47,216 bases of DNA from a virus: positions 1 through 47,216 of IMG/VR virus record IMGVR_UViG_3300025009_000028. One strand, written 5' to 3'. Of the stretch, positions 14,491-21,372 are shown piece after piece. Each line of letters opens with the position of its first letter. Positions within the stretch are counted from its first letter, which is position 1. Made by a program: the position numbers and the translations under genes. The notes beneath the pieces were generated by a model. That model saw only the letters and a program-made list of their open reading frames with translations. It did not search any database and was not told where the DNA came from.

Positions 14491-14531
14491 GTACGGAGTT
14501 TATAAAGATTATGAAGTAATGGGGTCAATAA

Positions 14532-14705
14532 ATGATTAAAAAACTAAAGAGAAAGATAAAGCACATAAGATTCAACATCATAATCAATAAAAGAGTTCTC
14601 CTGTGTGGGAATGTAGAAGGAGAAAAATACCTTGATTGTGCAAATTGTAAACGTGCTCAGAACTGTAACAGAAGGTATCTTAAGAAATTTCAATGGATTA
14701 TATAA
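14532..14705 (+). CDS. Small basic Cys protein (57 aa)
   Basis: ATG 14532 to TAA 14703-14705. The N-terminus is very basic (MIKKLKRKIKHIR). Four Cys (C25, C36, C39, C45) could bind zinc, with ANCKRAQNC as the core. The ribosome site is weak (GGGGTCAAT). Family unknown; nucleic-acid binding would fit the composition. Confidence 0.5.
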   Translation: MIKKLKRKIKHIRFNIIINKRVLLCGNVEGEKYLDCANCKRAQNCNRRYLKKFQWII

Positions 14706-14738
14706 ATATTACTGCTAAGAAAGGATGTGAGGTCTGAA

Positions 14739-15146
14739 ATGGATAGACTTACAAAAAAGTGGGGGGAAAAGACGTTTTTGCCGGATATACCCTTACCTGA
14801 TCCGCGAACCGTTAAAAGCCAAATACAACTGGAGGAAATCCATCAAAATAGGCGTAGGATCGAGGAGCAAATAATCCGGTTGTCAGAATATGAGGACAGC
14901 GGCCTATTGCCGGAAGATGTCAAACGCCTTGCGGATGGCAAGGCCATATATGAAGCCTATGATGGAAGCAAATTGGATAAGGCAGATCAGTATATAGAGC
15001 GCCTCGAAGCCGAAAATAAAATCTACAAACAGCACTGGAATGACCTATGCGACCAGATAGCAGCCGAAATTGATAAAGACGGATGGTGTCGGCTTGTTAT
15101 AACCGAAAAGCAACTTGCGGAAATGAAAACGCTATTTGGTTCGTAA
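14739..15146 (+). CDS. Hypothetical early phage protein with coiled coil
   Basis: A 135-residue protein. ATG 14739 is favoured by GTGAGG 8 bases upstream; an upstream GTG at 14727 is possible. It starts MDRLTKK and contains LSEYEDSGLLPEDVKRL, a pattern frequent in small clostridial phage proteins. Residues of about 85-100 (KLDKADQYIERLE) are nearly identical to a segment of the coiled-coil protein at 24972. Mostly helical; function unknown. Confidence 0.7.
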   Translation: MDRLTKKWGEKTFLPDIPLPDPRTVKSQIQLEEIHQNRRRIEEQIIRLSEYEDSGLLPEDVKRLADGKAIYEAYDGSKLDKADQYIERLEAENKIYKQHWNDLCDQIAAEIDKDGWCRLVITEKQLAEMKTLFGS

Positions 15147-15177
15147 AAACAGGACAATCCACACAAAGGAGTCTCAC

Positions 15178-15321
15178 ATGCCACTTGAAAAATCAATCAT
15201 CCTCAACGAGCAAACCGGCATACACTGGTTCGCAGACTGGTACAGGTTGACAGGTACATATTTTACCGTCCGGAATGGGCGGATAGTGGAGATAGGGAAG
15301 GAATGGGAGGTGAGAACGTGA
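15178..15321 (+). CDS. Small hypothetical protein (47 aa)
   Basis: ATG 15178 lies behind AAAGGAG. The product (MPLEKSIILNEQTGIHWF start) is aromatic-rich and probably a small beta fold. Its stop overlaps the GTG start of the next gene (GTGA). Function unknown. Confidence 0.55.
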   Translation: MPLEKSIILNEQTGIHWFADWYRLTGTYFTVRNGRIVEIGKEWEVRT

Positions 15322-15479
15322 AAAAGGTTTTCGTTAACCTCATGGCAGAAATAAAGGGAGGCGCTTGTGCTGGGCATGTTGGCAGAGTAGTCGGATATAA
15401 CAGCGAAACCGATATTGTGGAATTGGAAATTGACGAACAAACGTACATTCATACCATTTCAGAAAATATTGAGCAATAA
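15318..15479 (+). CDS. Small hypothetical protein, beta-barrel-like (53 aa)
   Basis: GTG 15318 overlaps the previous stop, with GGGAGGTGAG just upstream. The protein (MKKVFVNLMAEIKGG start) continues with GHVGRVVGYNSETDIVELEID, a KOW/SH3-like alternation of short beta strands. Function unknown. The 167 bases after it (15480-15646) contain only tiny frames and a hairpin. Confidence 0.55.
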   Translation: MKKVFVNLMAEIKGGACAGHVGRVVGYNSETDIVELEIDEQTYIHTISENIEQ

Positions 15480-15582
15480 TTATCTGCAAATTATATCCGC
15501 AAAGGTAGGTGATGCCAATGCGCCGGACAAATAAAGCCGGCTAACGATTATGTTTCATTTGTAAAGTTTCTAAGCGGTTCTA

Positions 15583-15607
15583 AGCGGGTTAATCCATAAA
15601 GCCCGCT
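15583..15607 (+). other. Small intergenic hairpin
   Basis: AGCGGG (15583-15588) pairs with CCCGCT (15602-15607) around a 13-base loop; a second TTCTAAGCGG copy lies just upstream. No T-run follows, so it is not a terminator. It may protect or process the early mRNA. Confidence 0.35.
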
Positions 15608-15646
15608 ACCAGCCGAAAGGCTAATAAATTTATAGGAGGGGTTAAG

Positions 15647-15853
15647 ATGCAGACATCATCAAAAGTAACAAGCGCAAAGAAGGTAGGCTTACTTGCAAGT
15701 TTATTCGGCGCATTGCAAGGCACAAAGGCGTATACTCCAGTTGAATCAATGGGTGGCAGAGGACATTATTTTGACGGCAATGCGGAATTAGGCTACAACG
15801 CTCGCAGAAGTCAAAGCAAGCGCAGGAAGATGGAACGCAGGACAAGAGGTTAG
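15647..15853 (+). CDS. Small basic hypothetical protein (68 aa)
   Basis: ATG 15647 lies behind TAGGAGGGG. It has a Ser/Thr/Lys N-terminus, a short hydrophobic stretch (VGLLASLFGALQ), then a Gly-rich and strongly basic C-terminus (RRSQSKRRKMERRTRG). It could bind nucleic acid. Family not recognised. Confidence 0.6.
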   Translation: MQTSSKVTSAKKVGLLASLFGALQGTKAYTPVESMGGRGHYFDGNAELGYNARRSQSKRRKMERRTRG

Positions 15854-15864
15854 GAGGCTACATC

Positions 15865-16038
15865 ATGATTTTACACGATTTGCACCCATTTATCAAAACC
15901 CTTATTGCCACCATCCTGTGCATGATGATAGCGGGTGGAACTGGGTATATGCTTTGCGTGGTTAACACAGCGTTGGACAAGCAGGAGGCAAGCAAGCCGA
16001 TAGGGAGCAAGGAAAGGCATATTGATTTTAAATTATGA
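15865..16038 (+). CDS. Small single-span membrane protein (57 aa)
   Basis: ATG 15865 lies behind TAGGAGGC. A hydrophobic segment at about residues 12-35 (TLIATILCMMIAGG) is followed by a charged tail. Its stop overlaps a possible upstream start of the next gene. Unknown function; small early membrane proteins are often exclusion or host-takeover factors, but nothing here shows that. Confidence 0.55.
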   Translation: MILHDLHPFIKTLIATILCMMIAGGTGYMLCVVNTALDKQEASKPIGSKERHIDFKL

Positions 16039-16052
16039 AGGGAGAGGTTGAA

Positions 16053-16256
16053 ATGAGACAAAGAAAACTAAAACTAAGCGGACTACATGTAGGCGACAAA
16101 GTTATAATGCATACTTGTGCTGAATCAAGACTCGATAAGTACAAGGATAAGGAGTTTACCTGTTTATCCGATCCGTGGAATTTATGCGGCAGTGAAGTTG
16201 TTTTGCTAGATGGCGTGAGAGGTGGATTTGCAACGGAATATTTGAAGAAGGTATGA
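16053..16256 (+). CDS. Small hypothetical protein, SH3/KOW-like (67 aa)
   Basis: ATG 16053 is preferred (GGGAGAGG just upstream) to an in-frame ATG at 16035. The sequence (LKLSGLHVGDKVIMH, EVVLLDGVRGGFATEYLKKV) suggests a small beta barrel. It precedes a gene with a similar opening (MKYKVGDKVKVRSD), and both follow nearly the same ATGAAGGGAGAGG leader. Function unknown. Confidence 0.6.
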   Translation: MRQRKLKLSGLHVGDKVIMHTCAESRLDKYKDKEFTCLSDPWNLCGSEVVLLDGVRGGFATEYLKKV

Positions 16257-16268
16257 AGGGAGAGGGAA

Positions 16269-16880
16269 ATGAAGTACAAAGTTGGGGATAAGGTGAAGGT
16301 AAGAAGTGATCTGGAGGTTGGCAGAACGTACTACAACAAAACACAGGAGCACGAGCACGACAGTTTTATACACTCAATGGTAGAGTTTATAGGTAAAAAT
16401 GTTGTTATTAAAAGAATCACTGGAGCTGGCAAATACATAATAGACGGTAGTGGTATGAACTGGACGGATGAAATGTTTGAGGAATTAGCGAAGGAGGAAG
16501 GTAAATTGAAAACATGGGAAGTAGTAAAGGCGCTGACGGAGAATCCGGAAATTACATTTGTCCGTCCGTCTGACGGAGTAAGGACAATGCTAGGAGATAA
16601 AATCCGTGCTGGCAAAATCACAGGCAAATATCTTAAGCAGACAGATGGCGAAAGCGTCATGCTATCAGATGATTGGGAACTTGTACCCCAGCCTGTCAGC
16701 TTCATGGAGGCGGTGGAGGCAAAGTATAAAGGCAAGGAAATTGAATACAGGTTCAAAGATAAACAGGGAGAAACAATCACGCACACCTTTAAGGCTGGAA
16801 GGTCAATGTTGGTATCAGACAATGGATGGGTGCTTGATATTGAAGCGTTGTTTGAAGGCGAGTGGTTTATCAAGGCATAG
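16269..16880 (+). CDS. Hypothetical protein with N-terminal SH3/KOW-like region (203 aa)
   Basis: ATG 16269 lies behind GGGAGAGGG. Residues 1-75 look like a small barrel (YKVGDKVKVRSDLEVG). Residues of about 80-135 (KTWEVVKALTENPEITFVRPSDG) and the C-terminal part look like a phage domain that I have seen in several clostridial phages but cannot name. Soluble, with no catalytic motif visible. Long frames on the other strand and in frame +1 are shadows. Confidence 0.65.
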   Translation: MKYKVGDKVKVRSDLEVGRTYYNKTQEHEHDSFIHSMVEFIGKNVVIKRITGAGKYIIDGSGMNWTDEMFEELAKEEGKLKTWEVVKALTENPEITFVRPSDGVRTMLGDKIRAGKITGKYLKQTDGESVMLSDDWELVPQPVSFMEAVEAKYKGKEIEYRFKDKQGETITHTFKAGRSMLVSDNGWVLDIEALFEGEWFIKA

Positions 16881-16883
16881 AAA

Positions 16884-16907
16884 AAGCCGCTCACACAAGC
16901 GGCAAAG
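16884..16907 (-). terminator. Minus-strand terminator-like hairpin without a matching gene
   Basis: GCCGCT (16888-16893) pairs with AGCGGC (16900-16905). On the minus strand the hairpin is followed by TTTTT (16887-16883); on the plus strand there is no T-run. No credible minus-strand gene ends here. It could stop antisense transcription. Confidence 0.45.
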
Positions 16908-16992
16908 GTAAACAACTAAGCAGAGTATAGCACAGGTCAAGCAGAAACGCAAATATGCGGTAAATGTATAAATATGCAATGGAGGTGAGAAG

Positions 16993-17166
16993 GTGAGAAC
17001 CACAATAGACACAGACCATTTCCCAAGTAATGTTGATTTAAGCGACATAGGTAATATGGTAAAAAAATATGGTAAGGCGGTTGAAATATTAGAGGAACAG
17101 TTGGATGAAGCATATAACCGCATTGAGGAATTACAGGAACAAATAAATAGGGAGGTCGAGAAGTAA
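16993..17166 (+). CDS. Small acidic coiled-coil protein (57 aa)
   Basis: GTG 16993 lies behind GGAGGTGAG and the stop is directly upstream of the ATPase start (17167). The C-terminal two thirds form a charged helix (EILEEQLDEAYNRIEELQEQ). Tight spacing suggests translational coupling with the ATPase. Function unknown. Confidence 0.55.
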   Translation: MRTTIDTDHFPSNVDLSDIGNMVKKYGKAVEILEEQLDEAYNRIEELQEQINREVEK

Positions 17167-18597
17167 ATGAAAACTAGCAAAATTATCATCAAAAATCTAT
17201 TCGGCATCAAAGAGCTAACGCTGGATGGGAAAAGTGTTGAACTAACCGGAGTAAAGGGAGCAGGCAAAACAAGCGTAATCGATGCAATACGGTATGCTCT
17301 GACAAACAAATCTGATCGCGATTACATAATTAAAGACGGAGAGAACGAAGGAGAAATAATCATTGAAACTGACACAGGCTTGTCTATAACCCGGAAGAAA
17401 CGTTCGAGCCAATCTGATTACAAGAGTATCAAGGAAAACGGTCATGACGTTCCGAAGCCGGAAAGTTTTCTCCAGGAGATATTTACTCCACTCAGCCTGA
17501 ACCCGGTTGAATTTACCCAGAAGGATAGGCAGGAACAGAACAGAATCATCCTTGACCTGATTGATTTCAAGTGGGATCTGAACTGGATAAAAGAAAAGTT
17601 TGGTGAGATCCCTTCCGGTGTAAATTATGATCAGAACATCTTGAAAGTGTTGGCTGATATTCAAGCTGAAAACGGCGTATACTTTCAAACTCGGCAGGAC
17701 TTGAACCGGGACGCACGAAACAAACAAGCTTTCATCTATGACATTGCAAAGGATATCCCGAAAGATTATGACTATTCCAAATGGAACGCTTATGATCTCG
17801 GCACAAAGTATAGACAGCTTGAAACCATTAAGAACCAAAACAATGAAATCCAGCGGGCAATCGTATTCAAAGAAAGCTACAACAATAAAATTCGTGGCTA
17901 TGAAGCTGAAAAAGAAATCGCCATATCGGCAGAGGAAAAAGCCATTGCATCTGAAAGAGAAAACTTAACCAAGAGTATTGAACGAATGAGAGCTGAAATT
18001 ATTGCAGCAGAGGACAAGCTTAAAGGGTTGGCAAGTAAACTGGAGGACAAGAAGAAACTTGCCATATCTGAGTATGAAACAAAAGTTGCAAAACTAGACG
18101 GAGATATTCAGATCACCAATAAATATGCCGACAAACCACAGACTGATGTAGCTGAACTGAACGAAGAGATCAACACAGCTGAAGCCATGAAGAAACATCT
18201 TAACGAGTATCAGCGAATGGTTACTATGCAATCTGAACTTGAACAACTCAAAGCTGATTCAGAAGCGCTGACCGCAAAGATTGAGCTTGCCAGAGAGTTA
18301 CCGGGCGAAATTCTTAAAGTCGCTACAATTCCGGTTGAAGGGTTGACCGTGAAAGATGGTATTCCGCTCATTAACGGTCTGCCAGTATCTAACTTGTCCG
18401 ATGGCGAAAAGCTTGATTTGTGCGTAGATATTACAATCAGCAAACCTTCCGGATGGAGCATAATTTTGCTGGATGGAACTGAAAAGCTGGACGAAGTCAG
18501 CCGGGCAAATCTGTACAAGAAGTGCAAAGAGAAAGGGCTACAGTTTATTGCAACCAGAACTACAAATAACAATGAATTGGAGATTACACAATTATGA
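17167..18597 (+). CDS. SbcC/RecF-like AAA ATPase (recombination)
   Basis: A 476-residue ABC/SMC-type ATPase. Walker A is GVKGAGKTS (28-36), the ABC signature is LSDGEK (about 410-415) and Walker B is IILLDG (about 432-437). A coiled-coil arm lies at about 210-385. Walker B is followed by Gly where SMC proteins usually have Glu. It probably works on DNA ends with the exonuclease-like proteins encoded just downstream, as in phage single-strand-annealing or SbcCD-like systems. ATGA overlap with the next gene points to coupled translation. Confidence 0.8.
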   Translation: MKTSKIIIKNLFGIKELTLDGKSVELTGVKGAGKTSVIDAIRYALTNKSDRDYIIKDGENEGEIIIETDTGLSITRKKRSSQSDYKSIKENGHDVPKPESFLQEIFTPLSLNPVEFTQKDRQEQNRIILDLIDFKWDLNWIKEKFGEIPSGVNYDQNILKVLADIQAENGVYFQTRQDLNRDARNKQAFIYDIAKDIPKDYDYSKWNAYDLGTKYRQLETIKNQNNEIQRAIVFKESYNNKIRGYEAEKEIAISAEEKAIASERENLTKSIERMRAEIIAAEDKLKGLASKLEDKKKLAISEYETKVAKLDGDIQITNKYADKPQTDVAELNEEINTAEAMKKHLNEYQRMVTMQSELEQLKADSEALTAKIELARELPGEILKVATIPVEGLTVKDGIPLINGLPVSNLSDGEKLDLCVDITISKPSGWSIILLDGTEKLDEVSRANLYKKCKEKGLQFIATRTTNNNELEITQL

Positions 18598-19106
18598 GTC
18601 AGACGCATTGGAAGAAGCTGCATAACCCCGATTATATCGGGGCATATGCACTAGAACCTGGCAAAACATTGATCGTCACAATTAAAACGGTTAAGAATGA
18701 AAATGTAACCGGTCCGGATGGCAAAAAAGAGGAATGTATGGTAATGACTTTTTCTGAACCTCCGGGAACAAAGCCTATGATAGTCAATTCTACTAACGCC
18801 AAGACCATTGAGAAGCTTTATAACACACCATACATTGAAGAATGGGCTGGACGCAAGATTGAATTATACACTGATAGAATTAAGGCGTTTGGTGAGGTTG
18901 TGGATGCCTTAAGAATCAAAGCAAAGGTTCCAAGCGACAAAAAAATATCAACAATTTGCGGTGATTGCAAAAAAGAAATTACCGGATTTGAAACTATGAC
19001 AGCCGAACAGGTTGCACAGCGCAATTTAACAAAGTACGGCTTGCCATTATGTGTTGAATGTGCTGGGATACGAAAAGAATTGTCGAAGGGGGAAAACGTA
19101 CAATGA
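18594..19106 (+). CDS. Recombination-module protein with C-terminal zinc ribbon
   Basis: A 170-residue protein overlapping the ATPase stop by ATGA. It starts MSQTHWKKLHNPDYIGAY; a beta-rich body follows, then Cys pairs C-G-D-C (about 121-124) and C-V-E-C (about 153-156) that can hold zinc. The family occurs between ATPase and nuclease genes in clostridial phages, as I recall. It may bind single-stranded DNA or act as adaptor. Function not established from sequence. Confidence 0.6.
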   Translation: MSQTHWKKLHNPDYIGAYALEPGKTLIVTIKTVKNENVTGPDGKKEECMVMTFSEPPGTKPMIVNSTNAKTIEKLYNTPYIEEWAGRKIELYTDRIKAFGEVVDALRIKAKVPSDKKISTICGDCKKEITGFETMTAEQVAQRNLTKYGLPLCVECAGIRKELSKGENVQ

Positions 19107-19861
19107 TGCTTACTGCTGAAAACTATTTTTCTACTGAAATGAACATGAAATACATGGGGTGCAGTCAATTCAAATCATTTATGGAATGTGAAGCCGCTGC
19201 ATTGGCGGAGATAAAAGGTGAATATGCCCGTGAAAAATCGGTCAGTTTGCTAGTTGGATCTTATGTTGACGCGCACTATGAAAAAACACTTGATTTATTC
19301 AAAGCACAAAATCCAGAAATATTTACGCAAAAGGGTGAGCTTAAATCAGACTACAAACATGCTGAGTACATAATTGCCCGGCTTGAACGTGATGAACTGT
19401 TTCAGCAATATATGTCTGGCGAGAAGCAAGTTATTAAAACTGGTGAAATTATGGGCATCCCGTTCAAAATCAAAATAGACAGTTACCATCCGCGCGATAA
19501 GATTGTTGATTTGAAGATAATGAAAGATTTCGACGGTATATGGAAAGATGGATTAAAACTCTCTTTTGTTGAGGCGTGGGGCTACGACATTCAAGCTGCT
19601 ATATATCAATTCATAGAGGACAATAACCTACCATTCTTCATTGCTGGGGCCACAAAACAAAAGCCCGAACCGGATTTAGAAATAATCAGTATCCCACAAT
19701 CCAGACTTGATTATTGTCTTGATATGGTTATACAATACGCTCCAAGATTTGCAGATATCAAAAAGGGCTTGATCGTGCCTACTCGGTGCGGAAGGTGTGA
19801 CTATTGCAAGTCAACCAAGATCTTAACCAAGCCGGTTGAATATTTGGAGCTTTGCGGCTGA
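19103..19861 (+). CDS. PD-(D/E)XK exonuclease-like protein
   Basis: A 252-residue protein starting at ATG 19103 in an ATGA overlap, behind AAGGGGG; an adjacent ATG at 19106 is equally possible. MGCSQFKSFMECEAAAL near the start, then GSYVDAHYE, FKIKIDSYHPRDKIVDLKIMKD (the D...DLK core) and GYDIQAAIYQ match phage PD-(D/E)XK nucleases of the RecE/Cas4-like group. The C-terminal Cys cluster CGRCDYCKS could bind a metal or iron-sulphur centre. It likely resects double-stranded ends for recombination with the neighbouring ATPase and SSB. Confidence 0.8.
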   Translation: MMLTAENYFSTEMNMKYMGCSQFKSFMECEAAALAEIKGEYAREKSVSLLVGSYVDAHYEKTLDLFKAQNPEIFTQKGELKSDYKHAEYIIARLERDELFQQYMSGEKQVIKTGEIMGIPFKIKIDSYHPRDKIVDLKIMKDFDGIWKDGLKLSFVEAWGYDIQAAIYQFIEDNNLPFFIAGATKQKPEPDLEIISIPQSRLDYCLDMVIQYAPRFADIKKGLIVPTRCGRCDYCKSTKILTKPVEYLELCG

Positions 19862-19862
19862 T

Positions 19863-20315
19863 ATGAAAGGCACAATTATTGTCGATACCAGAGAGCAAGA
19901 TTTACATATTTTAAGAAAACTCGATGCGCTCAAAATTCCATATGTCCGGCGAAAATTAAACTATGGAGATTACAGTTTTGAGGTTGATGGCAAAAGCTAT
20001 GAAAATGAAATTGTTGTCGAGCGCAAAGGTTCACTGGATGAAATAATCGGCAATTTTACAAAAGGCCGTGAACGCTTTAAACGGGAATTTGAGCGGTCAA
20101 AAGGTTGCAAGGTCATATTAATGGTTGAGGCTTCAATGGAGCAGCTAGAAGCCCACCAGTACCGTAGCAGAATGATGCCAAACGATTTGAAAAGTTTCCT
20201 TGCAACCTGGTGCCATAAGTTTCAACTTGAATTGAAGTTTGTAGAGAAGGACAAGGCTGCGGATTTTATATTGGGACAGTTTAGGGAGTTATATAAAAAG
20301 CGGAAAGGGGATTGA
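19863..20315 (+). CDS. ERCC4-domain nuclease
   Basis: A 150-residue protein. ATG 19863 is preferred over an in-frame TTG at 19836. Motifs IIVDTREQD, LNYGDYSF and EIVVERKGSLDEIIGN are those of the ERCC4/XPF nuclease fold, with the ERK core. Small stand-alone ERCC4 nucleases are common in Gram-positive phages beside SSB and recombination genes. They cut branched or flapped DNA. Confidence 0.8.
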   Translation: MKGTIIVDTREQDLHILRKLDALKIPYVRRKLNYGDYSFEVDGKSYENEIVVERKGSLDEIIGNFTKGRERFKREFERSKGCKVILMVEASMEQLEAHQYRSRMMPNDLKSFLATWCHKFQLELKFVEKDKAADFILGQFRELYKKRKGD

Positions 20316-20319
20316 GAAC

Positions 20320-20724
20320 ATGAACAGTGTTAATATTATAGGCCGCATCACAAAGGACATTGAATTGCGGTACTTACCAGCCAACAACACGGCGGTATGT
20401 AGTTTTTCAATAGCCGTTGATGATGGGTTTGGCGACAAGAAGAAAACTTTCTTCTTTAACTGTCAGGCATGGACAAAGACAGCGGAGAACATTACTAAGT
20501 TTTTTGGCAAGGGTGATCTGATTGGAATATCTGGGAGACTTGCAACAAGAGAATGGACAGACAAAGAAGGCAAAAAACATACTATTACAGAGATTGTCGT
20601 AAGTGACTTTACTTTTTGCAATGGGAAGAAATCGGATTCCGGAAGCGCAGACAAGCCATTAAGCCAGAGTAATGACAGTGAGTATAATACAACACCATTA
20701 GAGGATGATGAATTGCCATTTTAG
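20320..20724 (+). CDS. ssb: Single-stranded DNA-binding protein
   Basis: A 134-residue SSB. The OB-fold covers residues 1-105 (MNSVNIIGRITKDIELRY start, FFFNCQAWTKTAENI and SGRLATREWTDKEGKK typical). A Ser/Asp linker leads to the acidic tip EDDELPF, the usual binding site for partner proteins. It starts at ATG 20320 directly after the nuclease gene. It coats single-stranded DNA in phage replication and recombination. Confidence 0.93.
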   Translation: MNSVNIIGRITKDIELRYLPANNTAVCSFSIAVDDGFGDKKKTFFFNCQAWTKTAENITKFFGKGDLIGISGRLATREWTDKEGKKHTITEIVVSDFTFCNGKKSDSGSADKPLSQSNDSEYNTTPLEDDELPF

Positions 20725-20739
20725 AAAGGTGGGGGAAAA

Positions 20740-21132
20740 ATGGAACAAATAACTTTAAATGAATACCGCAAAGTCATCCATGAGGAACTTGAAAAGTGCG
20801 GTATAAAAATTCCAGTAGAATTGAAGTTTGATTTATCCATCATTGAAGGTGCTGAGAATGTCGCCAAAACAAAACAATTCCTCAGGCTGTGCAACGGTGA
20901 CTATCACAATTCTGTATATGTCAAGAAATTTGGCGAGCGTGACGGCGATGATCGGTATTTTGATTTACTGTTTTGTGTTAATGAATCCGGGTTCCCGGTT
21001 TGCATACCCGTACCGATTGCCAGAAGGCTTTTTGGGTGTGATATAGCAGGAACACACTTCGGGCAAATAACAGGCGGACAGTATGAGTATATCTACAAGG
21101 CATTTTACAATAATTCAGAATTACCATTTTGA
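20740..21132 (+). CDS. Hypothetical protein with SSB-like C-terminal tip
   Basis: A 130-residue protein starting at ATG 20740 behind AAGGTGGGGG. No OB-fold signature is seen. The body (LKFDLSIIEGAENVAKT, FDLLFCVNESGFPVCIPVP) is unfamiliar. It ends in NNSELPF, the same last four residues as SSB. The DNA around both stops and following ribosome sites is also alike, so the tail may have come from a local duplication. It could use the tip to contact SSB-binding partners. Confidence 0.65.
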   Translation: MEQITLNEYRKVIHEELEKCGIKIPVELKFDLSIIEGAENVAKTKQFLRLCNGDYHNSVYVKKFGERDGDDRYFDLLFCVNESGFPVCIPVPIARRLFGCDIAGTHFGQITGGQYEYIYKAFYNNSELPF

Positions 21133-21149
21133 ACGGTGGGGGAAATAAA

Positions 21150-21176
21150 AAAGCCGCTCATTTGCGGGCGGCTTCC
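21150..21176 (-). terminator. Terminator of the RHH gene
   Basis: On the minus strand GCCGCC and GAGCGGC pair around GCAAAT, and TTTTTT follows. It overlaps the last codons of the 21158-21301 gene and insulates the surrounding plus-strand operon. Confidence 0.65.
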
Positions 21177-21301
21177 TCTAAGGCTTTCTTAATAATTGTA
21201 TTTGCGACATTGCTCAATGTGCGGTTTTCTTCTTTAGCTATCTTAACAAGTTGTTGATATTCTTCGTCGGTTAGTGAAACCATTATCCGTTTACGTTCCA
21301 T
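21158..21301 (-). CDS. Ribbon-helix-helix (CopG/Arc-like) regulator
   Basis: A 47-residue protein. ATG 21301 is chosen because TTGGAGG lies just upstream; a longer upstream frame is spurious. The sequence RIMVSLTDEEYQQLVKIAKEENRTLSN fits an RHH fold (a beta strand, then two helices). It is encoded against the replication operon with its own promoter. Such proteins dimerise on DNA and often repress their own promoter. It may control the initiator gene that starts just upstream on the other strand. Confidence 0.75.
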   Translation of the reverse strand: MERKRIMVSLTDEEYQQLVKIAKEENRTLSNVANTIIKKALEEAARK

Positions 21302-21322
21302 AAAAACACCTCCAATGAGGTT

Positions 21323-21351
21323 AGTATACAACATGATGATAAAAAAATCAA
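21323..21351 (-). promoter_or_regulatory. Promoter of the RHH gene
   Basis: The minus strand reads TTGATT (21351-21346), a 17-base spacer and TATACT (21328-21323). It ends 21 bases before the start codon. It lies just before the initiator gene start at 21373, so binding here could also affect that gene. Confidence 0.6.
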
Positions 21352-21372
21352 GTGGTAAAAGAGTGGTGATAA

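Noticed and set aside
15518-15544. 8-codon frame after GTAGGTGATGCC
   Set aside because: Too short and overlapping a small hairpin; no evidence of translation value.
16606-16911. Plus-strand frame overlapping the 16269 gene in another register
   Set aside because: Unlike the methyltransferase overprint, composition is irregular (Trp/Arg/Cys scattered), no ribosome site, no recalled homologue.
16331-16915. Long minus-strand frame (194 codons) opposite the 16269 gene
   Set aside because: It mirrors a well-supported plus-strand gene, has no ribosome site and is rich in Ser/Leu/Pro, as expected for an antisense shadow.
17242-17838. Minus-strand frame of 198 codons under the ATPase gene
   Set aside because: It lies fully within the SbcC-like gene with Walker motifs on the other strand; no start signal.
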